Source: an uncultured Kiloniellaceae bacterium
GTDB taxonomy: Bacteria; Pseudomonadota; Alphaproteobacteria; Kiloniellales; Kiloniellaceae
Assembly: GCA_947493695.1 (NCBI GenBank)
Contig: CANLSF010000006.1
Coordinates: forward strand, 372,001 to 436,000
Direction: 5' to 3'
Length of the DNA: 64,000 nt
Made by a program: the position numbers and the translations under genes. Below are positions 18,564 to 27,046 of this stretch, piece after piece (position 1 is the stretch's first letter; every line of letters begins with the position of its first letter). The notes under the pieces are model-generated. The model saw only the letters and a list, made by a program, of their open reading frames with translations, made no database searches and was not told the origin of the DNA.

Positions 18564-20783
18564 TCAGGCAGCACGCAGTTTAGCCAGAAACTGCTCAAGC
18601 TCGCTCCGCAGCGTATCGGACTGCGTGGTCAGTTGACCGACGACATCAACCACTTTACCAGCGGCCTCGCTCGACTGCTGAGCCGCTGAGTTAACCTCGA
18701 CGATATTGGACGAGACATCCTGCGTTCCGTTTGCGGTCCGCTGGATATTCTGAGCAATGTCCTGGGTCGCGGCGTTCTGCTCATCGACTGCCGAGGCAAC
18801 GTCGGTCGTCATTTCGTCAATGCGTCCCATGGCTTCAACCACTGCCTCGATCTCCGAGACGGTTTTCTGGGTTGAGTCCTGCATGGTTCCGATCTGCTGG
18901 CTGATCTCCTCGGTCGCCTTGGCGGTCTGGTTTGCCAGGGACTTGACTTCGGACGCCACGACCGCGAAGCCCTTTCCGGCTTCCCCGGCACGCGCGGCTT
19001 CAATCGTCGCATTCAACGCGAGCAGATTGGTCTGTTCCGCAATGTCGTTGATCAGGCTCACCACGTCGCCAATCTTCTGCGCGCCGTCGGCCAGTCCCTT
19101 GACCGTGACGTTGGTCGACTCGGCCTGTCCTTTTCCGGTCGACGCCACGTTCTTGGCATCCGCAACCTGACGCGAGATGTCCTGGATCGACTTAGAGAGC
19201 TCTTCAGCGGCGGAGGCCACCGTCTGTGCCGTCGCCGTCGCTTCTTCTGACGCCGTCGCCACCGTACCGGCACGGCTTGTCGTCTGTTCAGAAGCCGCCG
19301 AGAGCGACTGTGCAGTCACCTTCATCTCGGTGGCCGCACCGCCCACACCGTCCACCACGCTCTTCACACTGGATTCCAGGTCGTCCGCCATTTTCAACGT
19401 CGCCTGGCGTTTTTCTTCCTCGGCCCTCTTATCGGCCAAGACCCGCTCTCCACGCAGACGCTCGGTTTCAATTCCGTTCTCCTTGAAGACCTGAACCGCC
19501 TTCGCCATGGCACCGATTTCATCCCGCTTATCGAGCGCAGGAACTTCAGCATCCATATCGCCGCTGGCGAGACGCTGCATGGTTCCGGTCATCCGGTTGA
19601 TAGGTCCGACAACAGTGTTCCTGATTATGAACATCAAAGAGACTGAGACCGCGAGCAGCAGAATAAGGACACCAATAACAACTGTCTGGGCGGTGGTGAC
19701 CACTTCCGCGGCGGTTTCGTCGGCTGTGTCACTGATCGCATCCGCCGCTTCCGCAACAACATTCAGAGCAGCGGCCACACGATCTGCGTCGCTCTCCATG
19801 AGCTCAGTTGCTTCGTCGGCTTTAAACTCAGCCTCCAGCATGTCCCGCTGTGTATCAAAAAGCTGCTCCGGTTGGTTAGCGGTCGAAACCCACAGGTTAA
19901 AAGCCTTCACCAAAACCTCTGCGTCGGCTTTGTCCTCTTCAGATTCGGCTAACCTCTCGAGCACTTCAAAATGCGGCTGCGCTTTTCCCGCAACGTCACT
20001 AAATTCATCCAGTAAAGCTGGTAAGCCTTCGGGATCCTCGACGGACATATACTTCCGCGCAATGGATTCCATCTCGATAACGATACGTTGCAGCTTCAAA
20101 GCCGCTTCAACGGCCGGGTATTCGTTTTCGAAGAGGTTGCCAAGAACAGCATTCAGATCTGCGGCTGACGCTGCGCCGGTCGCTTCAAGGCGATCGCCTT
20201 CGTCCTCAGCCTTGGCCATTTCCTCTTCGTTCTCAATCGCAAACTCGTCCAGCATGGTGACGAGCTCCGTACCGGCCAGATCAAAAGCGTTGAGCAACTC
20301 GTCCGATTTGATTTCCTCTTCCAGCTCCGCAACATGGAATTCAATCATCTCGTTACCGTGTTCCATGAACTCAGCATGCTCTTTGCGAACTTCGTCCAGC
20401 CTCTCCAGAAGGGCTGCGTCCGTCACAAGCTCTTTGAGCTCTTCGAAGGTCACTTTGAAAGCCACCGCCATTTCGGCAAATTCCTTTGCCAGACTGGCAA
20501 CGTCTTCGAGTTCTTCGTCGGCGATGATTTCTTCGGCAATCTTGTTCGATTCCCAGATGTTGGCAATCAAATCGTCCGAGGTTTCTACAGTCGGCGCAGC
20601 AACATCGGTAATACCGTTGAGCGTGTCCTCAATCGACCCGATGTAATAAAGGCCAACGCCGCCGGCGATAAATCCCAAGGCAATGAGGAACGTCAGTCCG
20701 GAAAACAACTTCCGTGAAACTGTCAAAAACGCCATCGATTGGTCAGGCTTGTCTAAACCATTCGCATTAGTAAGCTCAGTCAC
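18564..20783 (-). CDS. Methyl-accepting chemotaxis protein with a long acidic sensor domain
   Basis: A chemoreceptor of about 739 residues. A first membrane helix ([22 protein letters not shown]) is followed by about 330 residues of mostly helical, very Glu/Asp-rich periplasmic domain, a second membrane helix ([21 protein letters not shown]), a HAMP linker and the MCP signalling domain with the tip sequence [31 protein letters not shown]. The sensor domain length fits a helical bimodular (HBM-like) or double four-helix-bundle type. The start is uncertain: the GTG at 20783 has GGGGTAG just upstream, whereas ATG at 20735 and a longer start at 20843 are also in frame. The high acidity suggests adaptation to salty surroundings. 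Ligand unknown. Confidence 0.9.
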   Translation of the reverse strand: MTELTNANGLDKPDQSMAFLTVSRKLFSGLTFLIALGFIAGGVGLYYIGSIEDTLNGITDVAAPTVETSDDLIANIWESNKIAEEIIADEELEDVASLAKEFAEMAVAFKVTFEELKELVTDAALLERLDEVRKEHAEFMEHGNEMIEFHVAELEEEIKSDELLNAFDLAGTELVTMLDEFAIENEEEMAKAEDEGDRLEATGAASAADLNAVLGNLFENEYPAVEAALKLQRIVIEMESIARKYMSVEDPEGLPALLDEFSDVAGKAQPHFEVLERLAESEEDKADAEVLVKAFNLWVSTANQPEQLFDTQRDMLEAEFKADEATELMESDADRVAAALNVVAEAADAISDTADETAAEVVTTAQTVVIGVLILLLAVSVSLMFIIRNTVVGPINRMTGTMQRLASGDMDAEVPALDKRDEIGAMAKAVQVFKENGIETERLRGERVLADKRAEEEKRQATLKMADDLESSVKSVVDGVGGAATEMKVTAQSLSAASEQTTSRAGTVATASEEATATAQTVASAAEELSKSIQDISRQVADAKNVASTGKGQAESTNVTVKGLADGAQKIGDVVSLINDIAEQTNLLALNATIEAARAGEAGKGFAVVASEVKSLANQTAKATEEISQQIGTMQDSTQKTVSEIEAVVEAMGRIDEMTTDVASAVDEQNAATQDIAQNIQRTANGTQDVSSNIVEVNSAAQQSSEAAGKVVDVVGQLTTQSDTLRSELEQFLAKLRAA

Positions 20784-21243
20784 AACACTACCCCAAGTAA
20801 ATACCCGCGCCCAAAGCGCCCAATGAAGGCGCAATTTAAACAAAAATAAGATTTCATTTCAGTTAATGAAGATACGCTATATAATTTTGATGCATCATTA
20901 CTCTACCTATGGATGTTTACTAGAGATAATGCCTGTCTTTTGTGCAATTAATTTGACTGAATACAAATCTATAAGAGAGCGCCTTGCCTTTTACGCGCCC
21001 CTCGCGTGTAAACACGAAGTATCGGACAGCCTTTCTAGAACCAAATTCAGCACTTTGCTTAGCTGGACTTCCGAAATCCCTGATACCCGAGATTGGTCGT
21101 AAAGCAATAGCACCATGAGACACTTCCGCGGAGGACTGAGCGCGTGTATCGTTGGAATCGACTGGAAGGCACAGCGAGTCCCGGCGCCGCAAACCTGCTG
21201 ATGAAAAGAAACAAATCACTTCCGAAACCAATAGAGACAATCC
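20784..21243. other. Divergent promoter region, AT-rich at its left end
   Basis: About 460 bases between the chemoreceptor (minus) and the RraA-like gene (plus). The part near 20840-20970 is clearly AT-rich and probably holds the chemoreceptor promoter. No coding frame with a supported start was seen, and no strong hairpin. Confidence 0.4.
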
Positions 21244-21933
21244 ATGCCCCTCTACAGCAACGACGACGAACTCTTCGCGCTCCTGCGCAAGGATCTTTTC
21301 ACTGCCGTGGTCGGTGATGTTCTCGACAAACTGGGTTTTCAGCACCAGTTCCTGCCGGCCGAGATCGCGCCGCTGAAGGCTGGAATGACCCTCGCCGGAC
21401 GAGCCATGCCGGTCCTGGAAGCCGATATTTTCGAAGACAGCGGGCAAAGCCGGGGACCACTTGCGGGCAAACCCTTCGGCCTGATGCTTGAGGCTCTGGA
21501 CGATCTGAAGCCCGGAGAGATCTATGTCGCCACAGGTGCGTCCTTACGATACGCACTCTGGGGAGAGCTGATGTCGACCCGGGCGCAACATTTGAAAGCC
21601 AATGGCGCCCTGCTGGACGGCTACCTGCGTGACGCCGACGCCATCGAAGCCCTGAGTTTTCCCGCCTTCTGTCGTGGCGTATACGCACAGGACCAGGGCC
21701 CGCGCGGCAAGGTCGTCGATTTCCGCTGCGGCGTCGAGATCGGCGGTGTGTTCATCGAGCCGGGTACGTTGCTGTTCGGCGACCGTGAAGGTGTCCTGAC
21801 GATCCCCAAGGCAGCAGAGGACGAAGTCATCCGCCTGTCCCTCGAAAAGGCGGCCACGGAGAACAAAGTCGGTGAGGCGATCCGCGCCGGAATGGGCGCG
21901 GCAGAAGCCTTTGAGACTTTTGGGGTGATGTAG
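21244..21933 (+). CDS. RraA-like protein (HMG aldolase / regulator-of-RNase-E-A family)
   Basis: A 229-residue protein of the RraA fold. Recognisable segments are AVVGDVLDKLGF (substrate/regulator family start), ALDDLKPGEIYVAT, ALWGELMSTRAQHLKANGAL and DGYLRDADAIEALSFPAFCRG, the last containing the R-D pair used by 4-hydroxy-4-methyl-2-oxoglutarate aldolases for substrate and metal binding. Then GDREGVLTIPKAAEDEV closes the domain. Family members are either class II pyruvate aldolases or, less often, RNase E inhibitors; the conserved catalytic residues suggest an enzyme. It is a single gene, convergent with the metalloprotease 30 bases downstream. Confidence 0.85.
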   Translation: MPLYSNDDELFALLRKDLFTAVVGDVLDKLGFQHQFLPAEIAPLKAGMTLAGRAMPVLEADIFEDSGQSRGPLAGKPFGLMLEALDDLKPGEIYVATGASLRYALWGELMSTRAQHLKANGALLDGYLRDADAIEALSFPAFCRGVYAQDQGPRGKVVDFRCGVEIGGVFIEPGTLLFGDREGVLTIPKAAEDEVIRLSLEKAATENKVGEAIRAGMGAAEAFETFGVM

Positions 21934-21963
21934 CCGCCAACCAATCCCATCCTTGCGCGACCA

Positions 21964-23142
21964 TCACCACATCATCAGCACGCCTTCGCCTTGTTGCTGG
22001 GCATGGTAGAGGCGAACACGGACGATGTAGCGCCGGCCCTTGAACAGTCGCTGCCGCACATTCGCGTTGAGGGACGAACCACTGTCGTCGTCGCCCTCAA
22101 GGTAACGCGGCGTACCGTTGATCTCCTCGAACAGCACCATCACCGTATCCATCCGGCCGAAGGTCTGGATCGTATATTTTCGGCTGCGCGTCGGTTCGAC
22201 AACGTAATTCACCTGGTCGCCCGCACCGATCCGGAGACGTTGAGACTGATAGGGCTTGAGCTCCGGCATCCGATTGATCGGCGGATAGAATTTACGCACG
22301 CGGTCGATGTCGACCTTAGACAGACCCGGTGCCGGAATCAGGTTCTGTGTCTGGAACTGCTCGGGCTGCGTGATCAGACCGGCACTGAACTGATAGTGCA
22401 TGATGGAGTCTTTGTCCCAGCTTGAGCCTTCGACCAGGGCCGGGTCGATCTTGCGCAGAATGTTGTGACGGATCTGCCCTTCGCTCCAGTTGTTGGGCGG
22501 TCCCGAGAAATAATTGATAACCGCCTGTTCGTTCCAGACAATCCCTGCGTTCGGGTTCTGATGCTCATGAGGATACCCGCAGGCATGACCGATTTCATGA
22601 AGCGCCGTGTCGCGGCCGTACGGCGTGGTCACATCCCAACCGAAGTTCATCGTGCGCTCGTTCGGATCGGAGGCATGATCAATCGCATCCCGGCCAACGT
22701 AGGACCAGGCGCCCGCCCCCCGTTCAAAACCGATGCGGATCTCAGCCTCCTGCGGGTCGTCGGTTTCCTGGAATTCCAGGCCGATCCCAAGCCCCTTCCA
22801 TTCGGCAAAGGCCGCACGGACGGCATCCTCCTGCGCCTTTGAGCCCTTCCACCGGGTGGGTCGTTTGAAAAAGAAATAGTTCAGGACCGTACCGTTCACC
22901 CACTTCTTTTCGATCGAGCGGATTAGCGAGAGGCGGAAAGGATCAACGTTCGCGTCAATGGCGCGCAATGGCGCTTCAGGGACAGCACAGGACCCGACAT
23001 CCTCGCGATAAACCGGCGCCGCTTTTGAGGGCGCCTTAACGCGGCTGCCGGCGGTTTTGGTCTTGTAGCTTTTCGACTTCGTGGACGCCCGGCTTTTGCT
23101 TGCCGCTTTGCGTTTCGATGTTGTCTTTGCTTTGCGCGCCAT
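21964..23142 (-). CDS. Astacin-like (M12) metalloprotease with a basic disordered N-terminus
   Basis: A 392-residue zinc protease. Residues 1-50 are a Lys/Ser/Ala/Thr-rich, low-complexity segment with no hydrophobic core, so no Sec or Tat signal is present. Residues about 55-290 are the catalytic domain with HEIGHACGYPHE at 182-193 (three zinc His and the catalytic Glu) followed by HQNPNAG, as in bacterial M12A enzymes; a downstream SIMHYQFSAG provides the Met-turn and the conserved Tyr. Residues about 300-392 resemble a pre-peptidase C-terminal (PPC) beta domain. GGGAGGTG four to five bases before the ATG at 23142 fixes the start. A protease of this type inside the cell without a signal is odd; see the finding about possible eCIS cargo. 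Confidence 0.87.
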   Translation of the reverse strand: MARKAKTTSKRKAASKSRASTKSKSYKTKTAGSRVKAPSKAAPVYREDVGSCAVPEAPLRAIDANVDPFRLSLIRSIEKKWVNGTVLNYFFFKRPTRWKGSKAQEDAVRAAFAEWKGLGIGLEFQETDDPQEAEIRIGFERGAGAWSYVGRDAIDHASDPNERTMNFGWDVTTPYGRDTALHEIGHACGYPHEHQNPNAGIVWNEQAVINYFSGPPNNWSEGQIRHNILRKIDPALVEGSSWDKDSIMHYQFSAGLITQPEQFQTQNLIPAPGLSKVDIDRVRKFYPPINRMPELKPYQSQRLRIGAGDQVNYVVEPTRSRKYTIQTFGRMDTVMVLFEEINGTPRYLEGDDDSGSSLNANVRQRLFKGRRYIVRVRLYHAQQQGEGVLMMW

Positions 23143-23409
23143 AACACCTCCCTGCATCTATCTATTTATTTGTATGCTTATGATAATATTAACCATGTTT
23201 ATTTTCCACCTTTAATTTGCCGGTCCTGCTCCGCAAGACCGATGGAATCTCTGTGCATTTCCTGAGCGAAGCATGGTGCAGCCGCCGATACACGGCTGGG
23301 CAACAAAGGACGCGAGCGATATGATCACGCAAGAAACCGGCTCCATTCCCGCTTCAGTGGCGGGATAGAAAATCACAGGCCGGCAGAAAAAATCAGGGGA
23401 GCGCGCTCG

Positions 23410-23808
23410 ATGGATGGAAACAGACCTCAGCAATCCGAAGGCTTTTCGGTCAGCCACGCTAAGGATACGCCTTTCGTCTCGGACGGCCTGCGCGCCTTCT
23501 TCGAATACCGGGATCTGGGTATCAAGACTGCGACGGGCGGTCGCTTCGGTGCGCATGTCATCAGGGCACGCGCAGGCACCAAAGCGGCGCCGCAGTGGCA
23601 CAGCCACAGCCTGGAGTTCCAGATGGTCTATGTCACAAGGGGCTGGGTTGAATTCGAATATGAAAATGTCGGAAAGGTTCGCCTTGAGGTCGGCTCCTGT
23701 GTGCACCAACCACCCGGCATTCGACATCGCGAGCTAGCCCACAGTGACGATCTTGAGCTGATAGAGATCACTCTGCCGGCAGACTTTGAGACCACTCCGG
23801 AAGACTGA
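23410..23808 (+). CDS. Cupin-domain protein
   Basis: A 132-residue single-domain cupin. The first metal-binding motif is represented by PQWHSHSLEFQMVYVTRGWV (His, His, Glu) and the second by GSCVHQPPGIRHRELAHSDDLELIEI. The probable metal ligands are therefore present, but such small cupins have many functions (dioxygenases, isomerases, ligand sensors) and none can be chosen. A GGGGAG ribosome-binding site lies about ten bases before the ATG. It is monocistronic, divergent from the metalloprotease. A 6-bp hairpin TCCCGC/GCGGGA near 23348-23367 lies in its leader. Confidence 0.83.
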   Translation: MDGNRPQQSEGFSVSHAKDTPFVSDGLRAFFEYRDLGIKTATGGRFGAHVIRARAGTKAAPQWHSHSLEFQMVYVTRGWVEFEYENVGKVRLEVGSCVHQPPGIRHRELAHSDDLELIEITLPADFETTPED

Positions 23809-23928
23809 ACAGTGCCTTGCGCAATCTCCGCGCTCACTCCGGCAGGCCATCGTCGGGTTTATCTATTCTGTCCCTTTTTTTAAGTAGTCCTCTGCAACAA
23901 GGAACTGACTGTGGGGCCTTCAACAAAC

Positions 23929-23968
23929 CGGATCGCAAACAGCCTTCTTAGAGACCATCTGCGATCCG
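23929..23968. repeat. 9-bp inverted repeat between convergent genes
   Basis: CGGATCGCA (23929-23937) and TGCGATCCG (23960-23968) are exact complements separated by 22 bases, between the cupin and CARDB stops. It could be part of a terminator or a protein-binding site; neither side has a T-run directly after it, and a run of T at about 23873-23880 lies just left of it. Confidence 0.4.
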
Positions 23969-23995
23969 ACCTGGAAGCAGTTCCGGAAGACCGGA

Positions 23996-24637
23996 TTAAC
24001 CGCGGGGCTTGGGGCGTTGAGGCGCCGGCTTTTTTAAGATTGGCCCTTTTTTGATTACCTTGTTTTTAATCTTAGGCGCTGGACCTACATGTCCGTCACC
24101 ATCACAGTCCAGTTTTACATTAAACTTGACTGTGTAGTTGTTGTTGCTTTCCTTCATCTCAGTGACCTGTTTGTTGGCGTCCATGAATACCTTTACAGTG
24201 TTCATGCCTTCCTTCAGATCGATCGTCCATTTCCGGAAATTCGTCAGGTATCCAACCGGAACAGAGGCAGGCGCGAAGACTTCGGTGTGAACCAGCGCAT
24301 TGTCGCGATAGACTTTCGTGACGAAAGCACCATGATCCGACTGGCCTGCATTTTTCGGCTGCAGGTCCATCTGCTTGAAGCGGCACATGTTGTTCTGCGG
24401 ACCGACCTGAGTACCTTGAACAAATCCCGGGTTATTGAGGGTATGGGTGCCACCATCGGTCCACTTTTTCCCATCAAGATATCCCACGGCAGCGGTAATA
24501 TCGGGTTTCCCCACAGACACTCCGCCCACACCCTGGGGCGTATTGCCCGCCTGCACACTGGCAACACCAGCAAGAATAAAGGAAAAAGCAAGTGCGGCAG
24601 CGGCAGCGCTGCTCGCGGTTTTCAGTTTAGCGGTCAT
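23996..24637 (-). CDS. Secreted CARDB-domain protein
   Basis: A 213-residue exported protein. The N-terminus has a signal peptide (MTAKLK start, an Ala-rich core, cleavage near VQA-G). The centre, about residues 85-180, resembles a CARDB adhesion-like Ig fold (SDHGAFVTKVYRDNALVHTE, then FRKWTIDLKEGMNTVKVFMD and NNNYTVKFNVKLDCDGDGH). The tail is basic and Pro/Lys-rich (KNKVIKKGPILKKPAPQRPK). It probably acts in the periplasm or outside the cell as a binding module; its partner is unknown. Possible starts are the ATGs at 24637 and 24652; GAGG lies about nine bases before the former. Confidence 0.78.
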   Translation of the reverse strand: MTAKLKTASSAAAAALAFSFILAGVASVQAGNTPQGVGGVSVGKPDITAAVGYLDGKKWTDGGTHTLNNPGFVQGTQVGPQNNMCRFKQMDLQPKNAGQSDHGAFVTKVYRDNALVHTEVFAPASVPVGYLTNFRKWTIDLKEGMNTVKVFMDANKQVTEMKESNNNYTVKFNVKLDCDGDGHVGPAPKIKNKVIKKGPILKKPAPQRPKPRG

Positions 24638-24665
24638 GTTAAAAAACCTCATTAAATCCATAAAT

Positions 24666-24678
24666 CCCCGAAGCGGGG
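24666..24678 (-). promoter_or_regulatory. 5' leader hairpin of the CARDB gene
   Basis: CCCCG (24666-24670) and CGGGG (24674-24678) form a very GC-rich 5-bp stem with a 3-base loop in the leader, 29 bases before the CARDB start. On the minus strand the GGGG arm lies five to eight bases before an alternative in-frame ATG near 24661, so the stem could hide a ribosome-binding site. It might instead be the end of a short upstream transcript. Confidence 0.35.
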
Positions 24679-24837
24679 GTTTCATGAGGTTCGTCGCCAC
24701 CAATCCTGACATGGTTCAAATATACTTTGCTAGAAACTCCTTCTGCAGCCCTTCGGACCTCCTGGATCTGACGGAATTTATCCTTTAAAAACAGAAGGTA
24801 AATCTTTTAACACTTCGCGCAATCGACAGGAGCCCCT

Positions 24838-25152
24838 ATGTCCCTCCGCCTCCCGCAATCTCTCTCATCGGGCTTCAATGCCGAGACCGGCGCGAGTATT
24901 CTCGACGGTGAGATCCTGGCTGAAAAAGCCGCCGCGCTCCGGCGTGCAGAACAACAGGCGGAGAAAGCCCTTGAGCAACTGAAAAGCTATGGCGGTTCGC
25001 CAGAGGATCGGGCAAGTGTGCTTCAATCAACCATAGATGCGGTATACGCTTATTTTATTCAACGGGAACTTTGCGGGTTTCCACACCACGAGGACCCGAT
25101 AAAGCATCTCGATATCCCTCGTGAGGTGGTGGCGCGCCTGGGCGCAAGGTAA
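24838..25152 (+). CDS. DUF6665-like small protein
   Basis: A 104-residue soluble protein with a perfect AGGAG five bases before the ATG. It reads as a helical protein: ILDGEILAEKAAALRRAEQQ, then a loop, then AVYAYFIQRELCGFPHHEDP and IPREVVARLGAR at the C-terminus. The ILxxEIxxEKAAAL / WAFFVQREACG / IPREVxARLG pattern is that of an uncharacterised alphaproteobacterial family I recall as DUF6665; the family name is from memory. Function unknown. It is a single gene in front of the regulator of the injection system but separated from it by 510 bases. Confidence 0.75.
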   Translation: MSLRLPQSLSSGFNAETGASILDGEILAEKAAALRRAEQQAEKALEQLKSYGGSPEDRASVLQSTIDAVYAYFIQRELCGFPHHEDPIKHLDIPREVVARLGAR

Positions 25153-25662
25153 GCGCGTCATCCAACTGCGGAGCTTCCGCCGGGAACTGCGCCTTGGAAC
25201 TCTCTGTTCGATGGCCCCTGAGCCACGCGACCAAGGAGCGGCACGAGAGCTAGATCCGTTGAATTCCTGTTTCTGCAAAGGCCTCCATCTAACCGCAAAC
25301 AGCAGCGGCCAAGACCAATCGTCTTACGCAATTTAGAATAAAAAATTCGAATCTATGATGAGAAGCGGCGATAAATATGCTAGAATTAGTCTATTGCAAT
25401 CGGTCGTCGAATTTTATCCGCAACCTTCTCCTGAATACCTTCAGTACTTCATCAGAATAAACTCTGTACCCAAATCCTCAGGGCATTTTCAGCGCCACGC
25501 GCAGCTCTTAACCACCCCCCCAAGACCGTCGCTGTAGACAATGCCACTAAAATGTCACGTCTATCACCCGTTGATAGAATCAAAAATTGTTTGTATACTT
25601 CCAATTCCAGGCCTTGATCGGCCCATGGACCTCACGTTATCGGCTGCGTTAGGGAGTGATGA
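25153..25662. other. Gene-free region upstream of the sigma54 activator
   Basis: About 510 bases without a supported coding frame. The middle (25330-25470) is AT-rich and is a likely place for the promoter of the activator gene. No sigma54-type GG-N10-GC element with good flanks was spotted on the plus strand here, so the activator is probably transcribed by another sigma factor. AGGGAG six bases before the ATG at 25663 is its ribosome-binding site. Confidence 0.4.
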
Positions 25663-27021
25663 ATGGGAAACCTCGATCAAAAGGGCCCTGTACTCGACAT
25701 AGTCAACTTCGCTGACTACGAAGCCGCTGTAGCCCTGACTCGCGACGTCGACACTCTTGGATACGGTCACCGTGTCGAAAACGGTGCGCTCTGGCTGAAA
25801 CGTGTCCCACAGAAAGAACGCAGCCCCAAGGTTATCCTGCTGGGATCCCCTTGCGCGGTATCCAGTGCCGATATCGTGCAGCGTGTCGGTATGTCGCCTT
25901 GGGTGTGTGTGCTCAACCGGCGTGGCAAGACAGCAAAAGGTCTCATGAGGGCAGCGACTGAATTCCTTCAGGCTCCCTGGTCTCCTGATGAACTGGCTGT
26001 CCGGCTCGAGCGATTCACGGCCGGGGTTAACGAGCGTGACGTTCGCTTAACCGAGGGAATTTCGGGTACAGGTATTGTCGGCAGCGCCCCAAACTTTCGC
26101 ACCGTTCTTAAAACAGCTGAACGCATTGCCGCAAGTCCGGCGCCCATCGTCATCGAGGGTGAGACCGGGACCGGCAAGGAACTGATCGCTCGCCTCATTC
26201 ATCGGCTAAGTGAGTGTAAACGCGCCTTCATCCCGGTAAATTGCGGCTGCATTCCACCTGACCTGGTCGAAAATGAGCTCTTTGGCCACGAAGCAGGCGC
26301 CTTTACCGGTGCCACAACCGCCAGAACAGGACTGACCCAGCAAGCAGATGGCGGAACGCTTTTCCTGGATGAAGTCGACACACTTGCGCCGCGCGCGCAG
26401 GTCGCTCTTCTGCGGTTTCTGCAACAAGGGGAAATACGCCCCATCGGCGGCGGCAAGGTGCAGCAAGTCGATGTCCGGGTTCTTGCCGCGGCGAACCGGC
26501 CACTTGAGGAACTCGTGGCGAAGGGCACATTCCGGGAGGATTTATACTTCCGCCTGAATACCTTGAGCCTGACGTTGCCGCCGCTGCGCGAACGTCCGGG
26601 CGACATTGCGGAACTGGCGCATCATTTCATCCAGACCTTCAGCGCGACCTATGGTCAAAAGGCACTGCATCTTTCCGAGGATGCGCTTGCCTGGCTGATC
26701 GGAAACGAACTTCCCGGAAATGTCCGTCAGCTCGAGAACCTCATCCATCGGGCCGTTCTGAATGCCGAGAGCGGCCTGATCAACCTTGATGACATTGCAC
26801 CACCCGGCACGCCATCCCCTGTCACCAGCGCTGTCGGGACAGAAACCTATACGCAGGCAAAGGCGCGAGCCCTATCGGCATTCGAGCAACGCTATCTATC
26901 CGGCTTGATGCAGGAAACCGATGGAAATGTCACTGCGGCTGCGTCCTGTGCAGGCAAAGAACGAAGGGCGTTCGGACGCCTCCTGAAAAAACACCGGATC
27001 GGACCACACTGGAACCGGTAA
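25663..27021 (+). CDS. Sigma54-dependent transcriptional activator with degenerate receiver
   Basis: A 452-residue bacterial enhancer-binding protein. Residues 1-118 have the outline of a response-regulator receiver, but the phospho-acceptor Asp is not recognisable and the conserved Lys of the KPF motif is Ala (FLQAPWSPDEL, 101-111), so it probably does not work by phosphorylation, like FleQ or FlbD-type proteins. The AAA+ domain has Walker A GETGTGKE (166-173), the sigma54-contacting GAFTGA (212-217) and Walker B GTLFLDEVD (231-239), all intact. A Fis-type helix-turn-helix lies at about 410-445 (DGNVTAAASCAGKERRAFGR). It converges with the last gene of the injection-system operon (25 bases) and is the obvious candidate activator of its sigma54 promoter. 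Confidence 0.92.
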   Translation: MGNLDQKGPVLDIVNFADYEAAVALTRDVDTLGYGHRVENGALWLKRVPQKERSPKVILLGSPCAVSSADIVQRVGMSPWVCVLNRRGKTAKGLMRAATEFLQAPWSPDELAVRLERFTAGVNERDVRLTEGISGTGIVGSAPNFRTVLKTAERIAASPAPIVIEGETGTGKELIARLIHRLSECKRAFIPVNCGCIPPDLVENELFGHEAGAFTGATTARTGLTQQADGGTLFLDEVDTLAPRAQVALLRFLQQGEIRPIGGGKVQQVDVRVLAAANRPLEELVAKGTFREDLYFRLNTLSLTLPPLRERPGDIAELAHHFIQTFSATYGQKALHLSEDALAWLIGNELPGNVRQLENLIHRAVLNAESGLINLDDIAPPGTPSPVTSAVGTETYTQAKARALSAFEQRYLSGLMQETDGNVTAAASCAGKERRAFGRLLKKHRIGPHWNR

Positions 27022-27046
27022 AACCAACGACCGATGGCGGTTCTTT

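Noticed and set aside
18564-19400. Plus-strand Ser/Ala-rich frames opposite the chemoreceptor.
   Set aside because: They mirror the repetitive Ala/Glu-rich signalling domain of the real gene.
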